36,469 bases of DNA from an uncultured Clostridia bacterium (GCA_937976095.1 CALJSV010000269.1:1-36469), one strand, 5' to 3'. Shown: positions 17,512 to 26,290, counted from the stretch's first letter. Numbers and translations are program-made. Notes: generated from the sequence alone by a model not told the origin.

Positions 17512-18201
17512 ATGGGCTATGGTTTATTTTACGACTCAACAATGCTGCTGCTTATTCCAGCAATGATATTTGCATTTTATGCTCAGGGAAAAATCAATAC
17601 AACCTTTAATAAATATCTGCAGGTCCCTAACAGATATGGTTATTCAGGCTTTGAGGCAGCGAGGATAATACTTGATGCAAATGGCTTGATGGACGTAAAT
17701 ATTGAGCTGATAAAGGGACGTTTATCCGATCACTATGATCCAAGGCATAAGGTAATCAGACTTTCAAACGAGGTATATTATGGAAAGTCTCTTGCGGCTG
17801 TGGGAGTTGCTGCCCATGAGTGTGGTCATGCACTTCAGCATGCAGACGCATATGCTCCCCTTAGCATCAGAAATGCAATAGCACCTGTAGCTTCAATTGG
17901 CTCGCAGGCTGCATTTCTATTCATTATAGGTGGCATGGTACTAAATACACTGCAGCTTTTTGATATTGGCATACTTCTATTTTCAGCTGCTGTAATATTT
18001 CAGTTAATAACCTTGCCGGTGGAGTTCAATGCCAGCAGCAGGGCTGTAGCTATTATGGGAAGCAATAATATAGTACCGCCGGAAGAAATAGCTCCTGCAA
18101 GGAAGGTGTTAAGTGCCGCAGCACTTACTTATGTCGCTGCAACTATAACTGCAGTGCTTCAGCTTGCTAGGCTGCTTTTGCTGCGTGGAAGAAGAAGATA
18201 A
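17512..18201 (+). CDS. yugP: YugP family membrane zinc metallopeptidase
   Basis: 229-residue member of the Zn_peptidase_2/YugP family. It has an N-terminal membrane segment (about 8-24), the zinc motif HECGH at 102-106, and two further hydrophobic segments (about 135-170) and one near the C terminus. The segment SDHYDP and PVEFNASSRA, conserved in the family, are also present; the Glu of the latter is a candidate third zinc ligand. Its physiological substrate is unknown. The ATG follows AGGAGG (17500-17505), and the gene is inserted between fmt and rsmB, a common clostridial arrangement that is absent from B. subtilis. Confidence 0.9.
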   Translation: MGYGLFYDSTMLLLIPAMIFAFYAQGKINTTFNKYLQVPNRYGYSGFEAARIILDANGLMDVNIELIKGRLSDHYDPRHKVIRLSNEVYYGKSLAAVGVAAHECGHALQHADAYAPLSIRNAIAPVASIGSQAAFLFIIGGMVLNTLQLFDIGILLFSAAVIFQLITLPVEFNASSRAVAIMGSNNIVPPEEIAPARKVLSAAALTYVAATITAVLQLARLLLLRGRRR

Positions 18202-18205
18202 GAAC

Positions 18206-18257
18206 AGCTAATGTGGTGGATTCGAGCTTAAGGATCAATCGCATTAGCTTTATTTAG
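18206..18257 (+). terminator. Inverted repeat between yugP and rsmB, possible attenuating hairpin
   Basis: AGCTAATG (18206-18213) pairs with CATTAGCT (18242-18249), with an inner GATT/AATC pairing, followed by TTATTT. The short, interrupted T run makes efficient termination doubtful; it may be an RNA-processing or attenuating structure. Confidence 0.4.
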
Positions 18258-18283
18258 TAAAAGAACAAAAGGAGCAAATACGA

Positions 18284-19633
18284 ATGAAGAAAAACAATTG
18301 GGCAAGAGAGTCTGCCGTAAAGATAGTAAATAAGGTGCTTAGGGAAGATGCCTACTCAAATATTGCTCTCAGGCAAGAGCTTTCGGGCAGTGAAATGAAC
18401 AGGCTTGATAAAGCTCTGGTTACGGAGATTGTAAATGGAACCATTAAAAACCTTACCAGATTAGATTGGGTCCTTGGGCAGTTTGCCAAAAGTAAAAAAA
18501 AGCTGGACCCTTGGGTTGAAGACATAATAAGAGCCGGTATATATCAAATCTTATATTTGGACAGGATACCTGATTCAGCTGTATGCAATGAAAGCTCGGA
18601 GCTTGCCAGAAAGTATGGGCATGAAGGCTCGGTAAAGTTTGTAAATGGAGTGCTTAGAAACATAAGCAGAAGTAAGGATTTAATAAAGTATCCTGATCAG
18701 AAGAATCAGCCGGTCAAATACCTTTCTGTATATTACTCGCATCCTGAATGGATGATAAAGAAGCTAATTAAGGATTATGGCTATGAATTTACTGAAGACA
18801 TTTTAACGGCCAACAATGAAACTCCTCCCTTTACTATTCGGGCAAATAAACTAAAAACAGATAAAGAAGCCTTAATAGACATCTTAACTAAGGAGGGTAT
18901 GGAGGCAGAAGCAGGAACTTATAATCCGGAAGCGATAAGGATTAGAGGAACCTCATCCCTTGAAGATAAAGAGTCCTTTAAGAACGGATTATACCAGGTA
19001 CAGGATGAGAGTTCTATTCTTGTGTCGCATATTGTAGATCCTAAGCCCGGAGAGCTTATTATAGATTTGTGCAGTGCACCGGGCGGTAAATCTACACATA
19101 TGGCAGAGCTAATGGGAAATAAGGGGACGGTAATTGCAAGAGATATACACCAGCATAAGCTTAAGCTGATAGAAGACAGCTGCAAGCGGCTTGGCATAGG
19201 GATCGTAAAAACAGAGCTGTTTGATGCATATAAGCTTGATGAGTCTCTGATTGATAAGGCAGACAGAGTGCTTTTAGATGCCCCATGCAGCGGGTTGGGA
19301 GTTATTAGAAGAAAGCCGGATTTGCGTTTTAAAAAGAACGCCGAAAACTTTAGTGATTTAGCTAAGCTTCAGCTGGCAATACTTAAAAATGCAGCCAGAT
19401 ATGTAAAACCTGAAGGAGTTTTAGTATACAGTACATGTACTACTAACAAAGAGGAAAACATAAAAGTTATTGAGGACTTCCTGAAGGAAAGTGCTGATTT
19501 TTATATGGAAGATATAAGTGAACTTTTACCAGAACAGCTTAAATGCGACACTGCTGAAAAGGGTTATATAGAGCTATATCCAAATTTACATAACACAGAC
19601 GGATTTTTTATATCAAGATTAAGGAGACGATAG
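18284..19633 (+). CDS. rsmB: 16S rRNA m5C967 methyltransferase
   Basis: SAM-dependent methylation of 16S rRNA C967 (E. coli numbering). 449 residues: an N-terminal NusB-like RNA-binding domain (about 1-140), and a C-terminal Rossmann methyltransferase with CSAPGGKS from 263, DAPCSGLGVIRRKPD (Cys335) and STCTTNKEEN (catalytic Cys385). Both cysteines expected for m5C enzymes are present. The ATG at 18284 follows AAAGGAGC. It is four bases before rlmN, another ribosome modification gene, so the two are probably translated from one message. Confidence 0.95.
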   Translation: MKKNNWARESAVKIVNKVLREDAYSNIALRQELSGSEMNRLDKALVTEIVNGTIKNLTRLDWVLGQFAKSKKKLDPWVEDIIRAGIYQILYLDRIPDSAVCNESSELARKYGHEGSVKFVNGVLRNISRSKDLIKYPDQKNQPVKYLSVYYSHPEWMIKKLIKDYGYEFTEDILTANNETPPFTIRANKLKTDKEALIDILTKEGMEAEAGTYNPEAIRIRGTSSLEDKESFKNGLYQVQDESSILVSHIVDPKPGELIIDLCSAPGGKSTHMAELMGNKGTVIARDIHQHKLKLIEDSCKRLGIGIVKTELFDAYKLDESLIDKADRVLLDAPCSGLGVIRRKPDLRFKKNAENFSDLAKLQLAILKNAARYVKPEGVLVYSTCTTNKEENIKVIEDFLKESADFYMEDISELLPEQLKCDTAEKGYIELYPNLHNTDGFFISRLRRR

Positions 19634-19636
19634 ATA

Positions 19637-20665
19637 ATGGAACAAAAGATGAATATCAAGGATTATGACATACAGGATCTTGAGCATTATTTTACAGAAA
19701 AGAAGCTGCCGAAGTTTAGGGCAAGCCAGGTTTTTGAGTGGATTTATAAGGATGCAGCACATTTTTGTGAAATGACAAATCTGCCAAAGCAGGTTATTGA
19801 AGAGCTGGATAAGGATTTTTATATAGCTCGTCATAAAATAGTGGAGCTTCAGCATTCTAAAAATGATAATACAAGGAAGTATCTCTTTGAGCTAAGTGAT
19901 AGCTCTACTGTAGAATGTGTGCTCATGGAGTATACCTACGGCAAAACTGCGTGCATATCAACTCAGGTAGGCTGCAAGATGGCGTGTACTTTTTGCGCAT
20001 CAGCCATAGGAGGCTTTATCAGAAATCTAAGCTGTGGTGAGATGCTTGAAGAGGTTATGGCAATATCAAGAGATGTTAAGGATAGGATATCAAATATTGT
20101 TTTGATGGGTATGGGAGAGCCCTTTGACAATTACGAGGAGATAATAAAGTTCCTTAAGCTTGTTAACAGCAGTAAAGGCTTAAATGTTGGCATGAGGCAT
20201 ATTACATTGTCTACATCTGGAATTGTGCCAAAGATTTATGACTTTGCAGATGAGCAGCTTCAATGCACCCTTGCAATTTCGCTGCATGCATCAGATGATG
20301 CTACTAGAAATGCACTTATGCCGGTTAATAAAAAGTACAATATTGGAAAGCTTATGGAAGCTTGCAAATACTATATCAATAAAACTAACAGAAGAATAAC
20401 CTATGAATACGCCCTGATAAAAGATATAAATGATAGTGCAGATGCTGCGGATAAGCTTGCAAGGCTTCTAAGGGGTCAGCTTTGTCATGTAAATCTTATA
20501 CCAATGAACACTGTCGAGGGAAAGGGCTTTGAAAAGTCTACAAAGCAGGCAGTTGCAAAATTTAGGGATGTTTTGGAGAAGCAGGGCATAGAAGTAACTG
20601 TGAGGAGAGAGCTTGGAAGTGAGATAGACGCAGCTTGCGGGCAACTACGCAGGAGGGTGCAGTAG
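19637..20665 (+). CDS. rlmN: Dual-specificity 23S rRNA A2503/tRNA A37 C2-methyltransferase (radical SAM)
   Basis: Radical SAM enzyme methylating C2 of A2503 in 23S rRNA and A37 in some tRNAs. 342 residues, with the iron-sulfur motif CKMACTFC (Cys113, Cys117, Cys120), GMGEPFDNYE, SLHASDD, and the C-terminal methyl-carrying Cys334 in AACGQLRRR. The ATG follows AAGGAG (19619-19624). Cfr resistance proteins share this fold, but the location and sequence fit RlmN. Confidence 0.96.
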   Translation: MEQKMNIKDYDIQDLEHYFTEKKLPKFRASQVFEWIYKDAAHFCEMTNLPKQVIEELDKDFYIARHKIVELQHSKNDNTRKYLFELSDSSTVECVLMEYTYGKTACISTQVGCKMACTFCASAIGGFIRNLSCGEMLEEVMAISRDVKDRISNIVLMGMGEPFDNYEEIIKFLKLVNSSKGLNVGMRHITLSTSGIVPKIYDFADEQLQCTLAISLHASDDATRNALMPVNKKYNIGKLMEACKYYINKTNRRITYEYALIKDINDSADAADKLARLLRGQLCHVNLIPMNTVEGKGFEKSTKQAVAKFRDVLEKQGIEVTVRRELGSEIDAACGQLRRRVQ

Positions 20666-20778
20666 GAGATGCAGTAGGAATTTTATATATTTATTTGGTT
20701 ATTTTGGAGGTTTTTTTGGCTATTTGTCGAAGTAAGTGCAGGATAAGGATAGATTTAATAACGTATTGAGGTGATTTG

Positions 20779-21570
20779 ATGAGGTCTGCCGGAAAATCAG
20801 ATGTTGGACTGGTTAGAAAAATAAACGAAGACAGCTTTGCCTGTATAAATCTTAGCCAAAAGCTAGGCCTAACCGAAGAAGATGTTCAGCTATTTATAGT
20901 CGCTGACGGAATGGGAGGACACAACGCGGGAGAGGTTGCAAGCTCAATGGCTATTGATGAAATAGCAGGTTATATAATAGATAGATATGCTAAGCTAGAC
21001 AAAAATGAAGACTTTGAGATTGGGATTAATACTCTAATAAAAGAGGCTATTAGTCATGCAAACGATAAGATATATAAAAAGTCACTGCTTGAAAGCAGCT
21101 GCTTTGGAATGGGCACTACCTTGTCATTGGTGTTTATCATAAATTATGCTGTTTACATAGGCCATATCGGAGATAGTAGAATTTATCTGATAAGAAATAA
21201 TACAATTACAAGGCTGACTGATGATCATTCACTTGTTGCAGAGCTGGTAAAGAATGGTACCATAAAGCCTGAGGAGGCTCATAACCATCCTCAAAAGAAT
21301 ATTATAACCAGATCATTAGGTACAGAATACAGTATCCAATCAGATGCAAAGCAGCTAATCGCTAATGAAGGGGATTTATTGCTAATCTGCTCTGATGGAC
21401 TTACAAATATGCTGGAGGATGAAGAAATACTCAATATTGTTAATAATATTGGAAACATAGATAGAAGCTGTATAGAGCTCATAAATGAAGCGAAAAACAG
21501 AGGTGGAAATGACAATATTACTGCCATAGTTATACAAATAGGCAAGGGTGGTGAAGCTGATGATAGGTAA
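20779..21570 (+). CDS. prpC: PP2C-family protein Ser/Thr phosphatase
   Basis: Metal-dependent phosphatase that reverses PrkC phosphorylation. 263 residues, with the PP2C motifs VRKINEDS at the N terminus, DGMGGHNAGEVAS (metal ligand Asp43), GHIGDSRIYL, LICSDGLTN (Asp206) and GGNDNITAIVI (Asp245). The ATG at 20779 follows GAGGTG (20768-20773); the adjacent TTG 20776 is less likely. Its stop lies inside prkC (11-base overlap), typical of this phosphatase/kinase pair. The 110 bases upstream contain no convincing promoter. Confidence 0.95.
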   Translation: MRSAGKSDVGLVRKINEDSFACINLSQKLGLTEEDVQLFIVADGMGGHNAGEVASSMAIDEIAGYIIDRYAKLDKNEDFEIGINTLIKEAISHANDKIYKKSLLESSCFGMGTTLSLVFIINYAVYIGHIGDSRIYLIRNNTITRLTDDHSLVAELVKNGTIKPEEAHNHPQKNIITRSLGTEYSIQSDAKQLIANEGDLLLICSDGLTNMLEDEEILNIVNNIGNIDRSCIELINEAKNRGGNDNITAIVIQIGKGGEADDR

Positions 21571-23500
21571 AGTGCTTGGAGATAGATATGAAATAATTGA
21601 AAGAATTGGCGGAGGCGGAATGGCACTTGTCTATAAAGCTAAGTGCAGATTGCTAAACAGGTTTGTCGCCATTAAGATATTGCGTTCTGAGTTCACAGAG
21701 GATGAGGAGTTTGTCAAAAAGTTTAAAAGAGAGGCACAGGCAGCTGCCAGTTTGTCTCATCCAAATATTGTAGGGATTTATGATGTAGGAATTGAAGATG
21801 GGATTCACTATATCGTAATGGAATATGTAAAGGGACAGACGCTTAAGGACCTGATAAAATCCAAGGCAGCACTTAGTGTAGACCAGGCAACTAGCCTTGG
21901 TGTCCAGATATCCTCAGCAATAGAACACGCGCATAAAAATCATATAGTACACAGAGACATAAAGTCACACAACATACTGATAAGAGAAGATAATTCAGTG
22001 AAGGTTACTGATTTTGGTATAGCCAGAGCAGTATCCTCATGTACTATTACAAATACGGGAAACATCATCGGCTCAGTTCACTATTTTTCACCTGAGCAGG
22101 CTAGGGGAGGCTATACAGACGAAAAGTCTGATATATACTCTCTTGGAGTTGTTATGTATGAAATGGTTACCGGAATGCTGCCATTTGAAGGCGAATCCCC
22201 AATTGCAATAGCACTAAAGCACATACAGGAGGAGCCAGTTAAGCCTTCACAGCTTAATTCAAGGGTGCCAAGAAGCATAGAAGACATTGTGCTAAAGTGT
22301 ATGGAGAAGGATGTTTCCAGGCGCTATAACAGCGCAGGGGATATTATTAGCGATCTAAGGCAGTCCCTTGTGATGCCAAATGGGAGCTTTGTAAAAAGAC
22401 AGGCCTCGTATACTGATGAAAACACCAGAGTACTAGAGCCCATAAAAATATCACCTACCCTGCCAAGAGCAGATGCAAATATTGAAAGCAGAGCTACAGA
22501 GTCTAATTTGATATCCTCGCAGGATATGAATGAAGCACCTATAGCAAACGAGAAGAAGAGTAAATCTATAGTAGTAGGCATAGTGCTTAGTGCCTTACTT
22601 TTAGCCATGCTTGTATTTGGAGGTTTCTTATATATAAGGAGTCTCTTAAGCGTGGATGAAGTAGTAGTGCCTGATATAACCAATATGACTGAGATTGCAG
22701 CCAAAGATACGCTTAAGGAGCTTGGTCTCTTTATGGAAGTAGTTGAAAGAGTTCATAATACAGATTATGAGGATGGGTCTATCATTAGTCAGGATCCTAA
22801 GCCAAACAGCAAAAACAAGGTGACTAACCCCATAAAGGTCGTAATCAGTAAAGGGCCAATGAAGGTAGATGTACCAATGCTTATAAGCAGGAACTATGAT
22901 GAGGTTAAGCTGATACTTGATAAGGTTAACCTTGTTGAAGGAGAATTCACACAAAAATACAGCGATTTTCCATTTGGTGTGGTAGTAGATCAAAGTATAA
23001 CTGCAGGCGTAAAGGTTGATGAGGGAACTGTAATAGACTATGTTATCAGTATGGGACCCGAAAAGTTTATTGTACCTAATTATGTAGGACAGAACATAAT
23101 TGCAGTTAGGGATGATTTGATTGCAAATGAGATAATCATTCAGAATACAACCAGGGATTATAGTGATGAGTATCCGATAGATACAGTAATTATGCAAAGC
23201 ATAAAGCCTGGTACTGAGGTTAGCCGTAAGAGTTTGATAGACCTTACTGTAAGCCTTGGAAAGAAGCCGGAGGAAGCTAAGTCTTTCTATCTGAGCATTC
23301 CTTTGCCTAGTGGTCTCGAAGACGCAAAGATTACTGTGTTTAAGGTGCAAGGAGATGAGCGGGCAAAGATTTATGAAAATTATCATGATTCCAAGGACAG
23401 TCCTATTATGAAGCCCGAAAGCGGAAGAGGATTAGTAACCTATGAGGTGTACATAAATGGAACTCTTCATGGAACAGTACAGAAGGATTTTGGTCAGTAG
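21560..23500 (+). CDS. prkC: PASTA-domain transmembrane Ser/Thr protein kinase
   Basis: Membrane kinase that senses muropeptides or lipid II through extracellular PASTA repeats; in B. subtilis it triggers spore germination. 646 residues: kinase domain about 10-275 with the glycine loop GGGGMALVYKA, Lys39, HRDIKSHN (catalytic Asp133), VTDFG and YFSPEQA; a membrane segment at about 335-362; three PASTA repeats at roughly 367-434, 435-501 and 502-570; and a 75-residue C-terminal domain. The catalytic loop has Ser136 where HRDxKP proline is usual. The start is ATG 21560, overlapping prpC, with GGTGGTG before it. Confidence 0.95.
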   Translation: MIGKVLGDRYEIIERIGGGGMALVYKAKCRLLNRFVAIKILRSEFTEDEEFVKKFKREAQAAASLSHPNIVGIYDVGIEDGIHYIVMEYVKGQTLKDLIKSKAALSVDQATSLGVQISSAIEHAHKNHIVHRDIKSHNILIREDNSVKVTDFGIARAVSSCTITNTGNIIGSVHYFSPEQARGGYTDEKSDIYSLGVVMYEMVTGMLPFEGESPIAIALKHIQEEPVKPSQLNSRVPRSIEDIVLKCMEKDVSRRYNSAGDIISDLRQSLVMPNGSFVKRQASYTDENTRVLEPIKISPTLPRADANIESRATESNLISSQDMNEAPIANEKKSKSIVVGIVLSALLLAMLVFGGFLYIRSLLSVDEVVVPDITNMTEIAAKDTLKELGLFMEVVERVHNTDYEDGSIISQDPKPNSKNKVTNPIKVVISKGPMKVDVPMLISRNYDEVKLILDKVNLVEGEFTQKYSDFPFGVVVDQSITAGVKVDEGTVIDYVISMGPEKFIVPNYVGQNIIAVRDDLIANEIIIQNTTRDYSDEYPIDTVIMQSIKPGTEVSRKSLIDLTVSLGKKPEEAKSFYLSIPLPSGLEDAKITVFKVQGDERAKIYENYHDSKDSPIMKPESGRGLVTYEVYINGTLHGTVQKDFGQ

Positions 23501-23559
23501 AGCTAAGGGAGGCAAAGGTTTAAAGAGATAAAAAAAACAATAAAGGAGGTACCGAGTCC

Positions 23560-23583
23560 ATGCAGTTCTGTCATGTGGGTTAG
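23560..23583 (+). CDS. Possible 7-codon leader peptide ahead of rsgA
   Basis: A strong ribosome binding site, AAAGGAGGT (23542-23550), precedes ATG 23560, which opens MQFCHVG and ends at TAG 23581-23583. It is in the same frame as rsgA, whose own start 28 bases on has only a weak binding site. It could be a leader that feeds rsgA by reinitiation, or the relic of a longer N terminus. Confidence 0.3.
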   Translation: MQFCHVG

Positions 23584-23610
23584 TGCAAATTGCTGGGCAT
23601 GGGCATATTT

Positions 23611-24483
23611 ATGATTAAGGGTGTTATAACTAAAGGCATAGGTGGATTTTACTATGTTGATACAGGCAATGAGGTTATAGAATGCCGTGCCAGGGGGAAA
23701 TTTAGGCTGGACAATATAACACCAATGGTAGGAGATGTTGTATTAATTGATGAAGCAACTGCTTCTAAGCAAGGGTATGTTATAAGCATTGAAGAAAGAA
23801 AAAACCAAATGCTAAGACCAACAATAGCCAATGTTGATCAAGTAATAATTACCGTTGCTGCAAAAAAGCCTGATATCAACATGCTGCTTTTGCAAAAGCT
23901 ACTGGTATATGCAGAGTATATAAGGCTTGAGGTGATAATCTGCATCAACAAAATAGATATTGATACAGAGGGCGACTATATAAGGATTGCTTCAATGCTT
24001 GAAGGGGTGCCTTACAAGGTAGTTTTGACCAATGCCAAGAGCGGCGCTGGTATTGATGAGCTGAAGCAGGCTTTAAAGGATAGGGTATCGGTTTTTGCCG
24101 GTCCTTCAGGCGCGGGAAAGTCTACACTTCTCAATAACATTCAGCCCGGCTTGACCCTAAAGACCGGTGAATTAAGCAAAAAAATTGATAGAGGTACTCA
24201 TACCACAAGACATGCAGAGCTTATCAAGCTGGATTTTGGCGGAATGGTAGCTGATACACCCGGCTTTACCTCGATGGATATAACAAAGATAAACCAAGAG
24301 GAGCTAAGAGCTTGCTTTCCTGAGTTTGAGAGGTATGCTGACTGTAAATTCAACAGCTGCATTCATAATAAGGAACCCCAATGCGGTGTGAAAGAGGCTG
24401 TAGAAGCTGGTAATATAAATGAGGAAAGGTATAAGCACTATATAGCTTTTCTCGATGAAATAAAAGGTATAAGGAGGTATTAG
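23611..24483 (+). CDS. rsgA: Ribosome small subunit-dependent GTPase A
   Basis: Circularly permuted GTPase acting in late 30S assembly. 290 residues: N-terminal OB fold, then G4 NKID (113-116), G1 GPSGAGKST (164-172) and G3 DTPGF in permuted order, and a C-terminal zinc-binding element with Cys245, Cys250, His252 and Cys258. ATG 23611 begins the conserved MIKGVITKGIGGFYYV; TTG 23590 and ATG 23599 are in frame but none has a good ribosome binding site. The best one lies further upstream before a 7-codon frame. PrkC phosphorylates RsgA (CpgA) in B. subtilis, which fits the neighbourhood. Confidence 0.95.
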   Translation: MIKGVITKGIGGFYYVDTGNEVIECRARGKFRLDNITPMVGDVVLIDEATASKQGYVISIEERKNQMLRPTIANVDQVIITVAAKKPDINMLLLQKLLVYAEYIRLEVIICINKIDIDTEGDYIRIASMLEGVPYKVVLTNAKSGAGIDELKQALKDRVSVFAGPSGAGKSTLLNNIQPGLTLKTGELSKKIDRGTHTTRHAELIKLDFGGMVADTPGFTSMDITKINQEELRACFPEFERYADCKFNSCIHNKEPQCGVKEAVEAGNINEERYKHYIAFLDEIKGIRRY

Positions 24484-24484
24484 G

Positions 24485-25144
24485 GTGATAAAAATAGCCC
24501 CATCTATATTGTCGGCAGACTTTGCAAACCTGGAAAGAGATATAAGACTTGTAGAGGAAGCAGGTGCTGACATGCTTCATATAGATGTAATGGATGGGCA
24601 CTTTGTGCCAAACATTACAATTGGACATCCTGTTGTAAAAAGCTTAAGAAAAAAAAGCAAGCTTATTTTTGACTGCCATCTGATGATAAATAATCCCGAA
24701 AGCTACATTGATGCTTTTGCAGATAGCGGCGCAGATATAATAACAGTACATGCGGAGGCAACAGTGCATTTACATAGACTGATTCAAATGATAAAGGATA
24801 AGGGTAAAAAAGCAGGGGTAGCGCTTAATCCTGCGACTCCTGTGGATGTACTTCAGCATGTAATAAGTGATTTAGATATGGTGCTGATAATGAGTGTAAA
24901 TCCGGGCTTTGGAGGTCAGCGCTTTATTAGTGCCGCCCATCAGAAGCTTTCAAAGGTAAGGTCTATGACACAGGAATTAGGAAAAAACATAGATGTTCAG
25001 GTTGATGGAGGCGTTGGGCTGGATAATATTTATGATATAGCCAAAAGTGGTGCAAACATAATGGTAGCCGGCTCTGCTGTTTTTAGTTCCGGAGATATTC
25101 CTTATACCATAAAAGAAATGAAAAGATTATGCGAAAAGCTATGA
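24485..25144 (+). CDS. rpe: Ribulose-phosphate 3-epimerase
   Basis: Interconverts ribulose 5-phosphate and xylulose 5-phosphate in the pentose phosphate pathway. 219-residue TIM barrel with APSILSADFANL, HIDVMDGHFVPN (metal His and Asp), CHLMI, MSVNPGFGGQ and DGGV. The GTG start at 24485 follows AAGGAGGT (24470-24477), one base after the rsgA stop, and the end overlaps thiN (ATGA). Confidence 0.96.
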   Translation: MIKIAPSILSADFANLERDIRLVEEAGADMLHIDVMDGHFVPNITIGHPVVKSLRKKSKLIFDCHLMINNPESYIDAFADSGADIITVHAEATVHLHRLIQMIKDKGKKAGVALNPATPVDVLQHVISDLDMVLIMSVNPGFGGQRFISAAHQKLSKVRSMTQELGKNIDVQVDGGVGLDNIYDIAKSGANIMVAGSAVFSSGDIPYTIKEMKRLCEKL

Positions 25145-25773
25145 AAACTGTAATTATTAGCAGTGGTGCAATCAACAGCTATGATTATATGAAAGATGTT
25201 ATAAGCAAGGCAGATTATATAATATGTGCAGATGGTGGTATGAGACATGCTTTTCATATGAATATTGTACCAAATCTTATAATTGGAGACCTTGATTCAG
25301 CTGCAATTGAGCACATACAACATTTTAGATCATGTGGAGTTCAGTTTTTAGAATATGACGCAGATAAAGACAAGACAGATACCCAAATATGCCTGGAACA
25401 TGCACTAAAGCTTGCAAGTGAAATAATACTTATCGGGTCATTGGGAACCCGAATAGATCATTCCATAGCAAATATTTCCTTGCTAAAGCTTGCACTGGAT
25501 ACTAAGGTGCCTGCTTCTATTATGGATGAGAAGAATACAATTTATATGACTAATGGTACGCTTTCTATAAGTGGAAAGAAGGGTGAATATCTTTCCCTTA
25601 TACCCATTTCCGAAAGAGTTGAAGGCGTATGCTGCAGTGGTGTTATGTATCCCCTGGAAGAGGCAGAAATGGTGATAGGCAATCCATATGGTGTAAGTAA
25701 TCGCTTTGAAAATGATACTGCACTCATAAGTATAACTAAGGGTTACTTATTGGTTATAAAGTCTAGGGACTAG
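25141..25773 (+). CDS. thiN: Thiamine pyrophosphokinase
   Basis: Transfers pyrophosphate from ATP to thiamine. 210 residues with CADGGM, IGDLDS, DKDKTDTQ and GSLGTRIDHSIAN, the characteristic motifs of the catalytic domain. I chose ATG 25141, which overlaps the rpe stop as ATGA; ATG 25129 is in frame but adds four residues inside rpe. It is the last gene before a strong terminator. Confidence 0.94.
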   Translation: MKTVIISSGAINSYDYMKDVISKADYIICADGGMRHAFHMNIVPNLIIGDLDSAAIEHIQHFRSCGVQFLEYDADKDKTDTQICLEHALKLASEIILIGSLGTRIDHSIANISLLKLALDTKVPASIMDEKNTIYMTNGTLSISGKKGEYLSLIPISERVEGVCCSGVMYPLEEAEMVIGNPYGVSNRFENDTALISITKGYLLVIKSRD

Positions 25774-25791
25774 TTAATATAAATATTAAGC

Positions 25792-25835
25792 TTATAGCTA
25801 TGTATGAAAGCACATACATAGCTATAATTTTTTTT
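25792..25835 (+). terminator. Rho-independent terminator after thiN
   Basis: A 15-bp perfect stem, TTATAGCTATGTATG (25792-25806) with CATACATAGCTATAA (25813-25827), 6-base loop AAAGCA, followed by T7 or more. It closes the long core-gene run. Confidence 0.95.
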
Positions 25836-25930
25836 GAATAGTGTCAAAACAAGCAGCGGTTGAATATTATATATAGTGAAGCAATATTTTTAGAATTTGT
25901 GGACATAACTGCAGTATGGGGGGTATGAGA

Positions 25931-26086
25931 ATGAGATATACCAGCAGGAAGTACGCAGGCTATCTATGCGTAGCGCTTTCAGTAATAATAATTTCAAGGT
26001 TTATTCCCATCTGGGTATTTGGATTTGTTTCATTACTCATAGTTTCAGCCATAGGATATCTGCTGTTCAACTATTTATATAGTTAG
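25931..26086 (+). CDS. Small hydrophobic membrane protein (51 aa)
   Basis: Not recognised. MRYTSRKYAG gives a basic N terminus, followed by two hydrophobic stretches (about 11-22 and 26-48) separated around RFIPIW, so it could form a membrane hairpin. ATG 25931 lies 8 bases after a run of six G (25918-25923); ATG 25925 would be too close. It has the same plan (basic start, Gly, hydrophobic, Pro turn, Gly-rich hydrophobic) as the next small gene. It sits where B. subtilis has spoVM but is twice as long and shows no SpoVM-like sequence. Confidence 0.55.
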   Translation: MRYTSRKYAGYLCVALSVIIISRFIPIWVFGFVSLLIVSAIGYLLFNYLYS

Positions 26087-26119
26087 GCAGCAGAACACTA
26101 ATATACGAGGAGGGTTAAT

Positions 26120-26272
26120 ATGAAGCTATTCAGACGTCAAAGAGTTGTAGGAATACTTATACTATCTATAGGCTCGGGAATCCTGCTAGCCATGATAGTA
26201 CCTATAGTGGGGTGGATTATTTTCTCTGCCATTTGCCTTATATGCATAGGTGCATATCTCCTGAAATGTTAG
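26120..26272 (+). CDS. Small hydrophobic membrane protein (50 aa)
   Basis: Not assigned to a named family. MKLFRRQRVVG is strongly basic, followed by two hydrophobic segments (about 11-29 and 31-47) around a MIVPIVGW turn, ending in LLKC. AGGAGGG (26109-26115) is correctly spaced before ATG 26120, a strong sign of translation. It follows the preceding small gene by 33 bases and is probably co-transcribed with it. The function is unknown; the position next to rpmB suggests comparison with small sporulation membrane proteins. Confidence 0.65.
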   Translation: MKLFRRQRVVGILILSIGSGILLAMIVPIVGWIIFSAICLICIGAYLLKC

Positions 26273-26290
26273 GTTAACAAAAAATACAAA

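Noticed and set aside
20650-20690. GCAGTAGGA repeated twice after the rlmN stop
   Set aside because: A 9-10-base duplication 12 bases apart, too short to interpret beyond replication slippage.
22646-23386. 246-codon open frame on the minus strand
   Set aside because: Lies wholly antisense to the PASTA region of prkC, has no ribosome binding site and an irregular composition; it is a shadow of the real gene.
25774-26290. A spoVM gene expected from synteny
   Set aside because: I read the interval in all forward frames and found no 22-30-codon SpoVM-like peptide; only the two longer hydrophobic frames have start signals.
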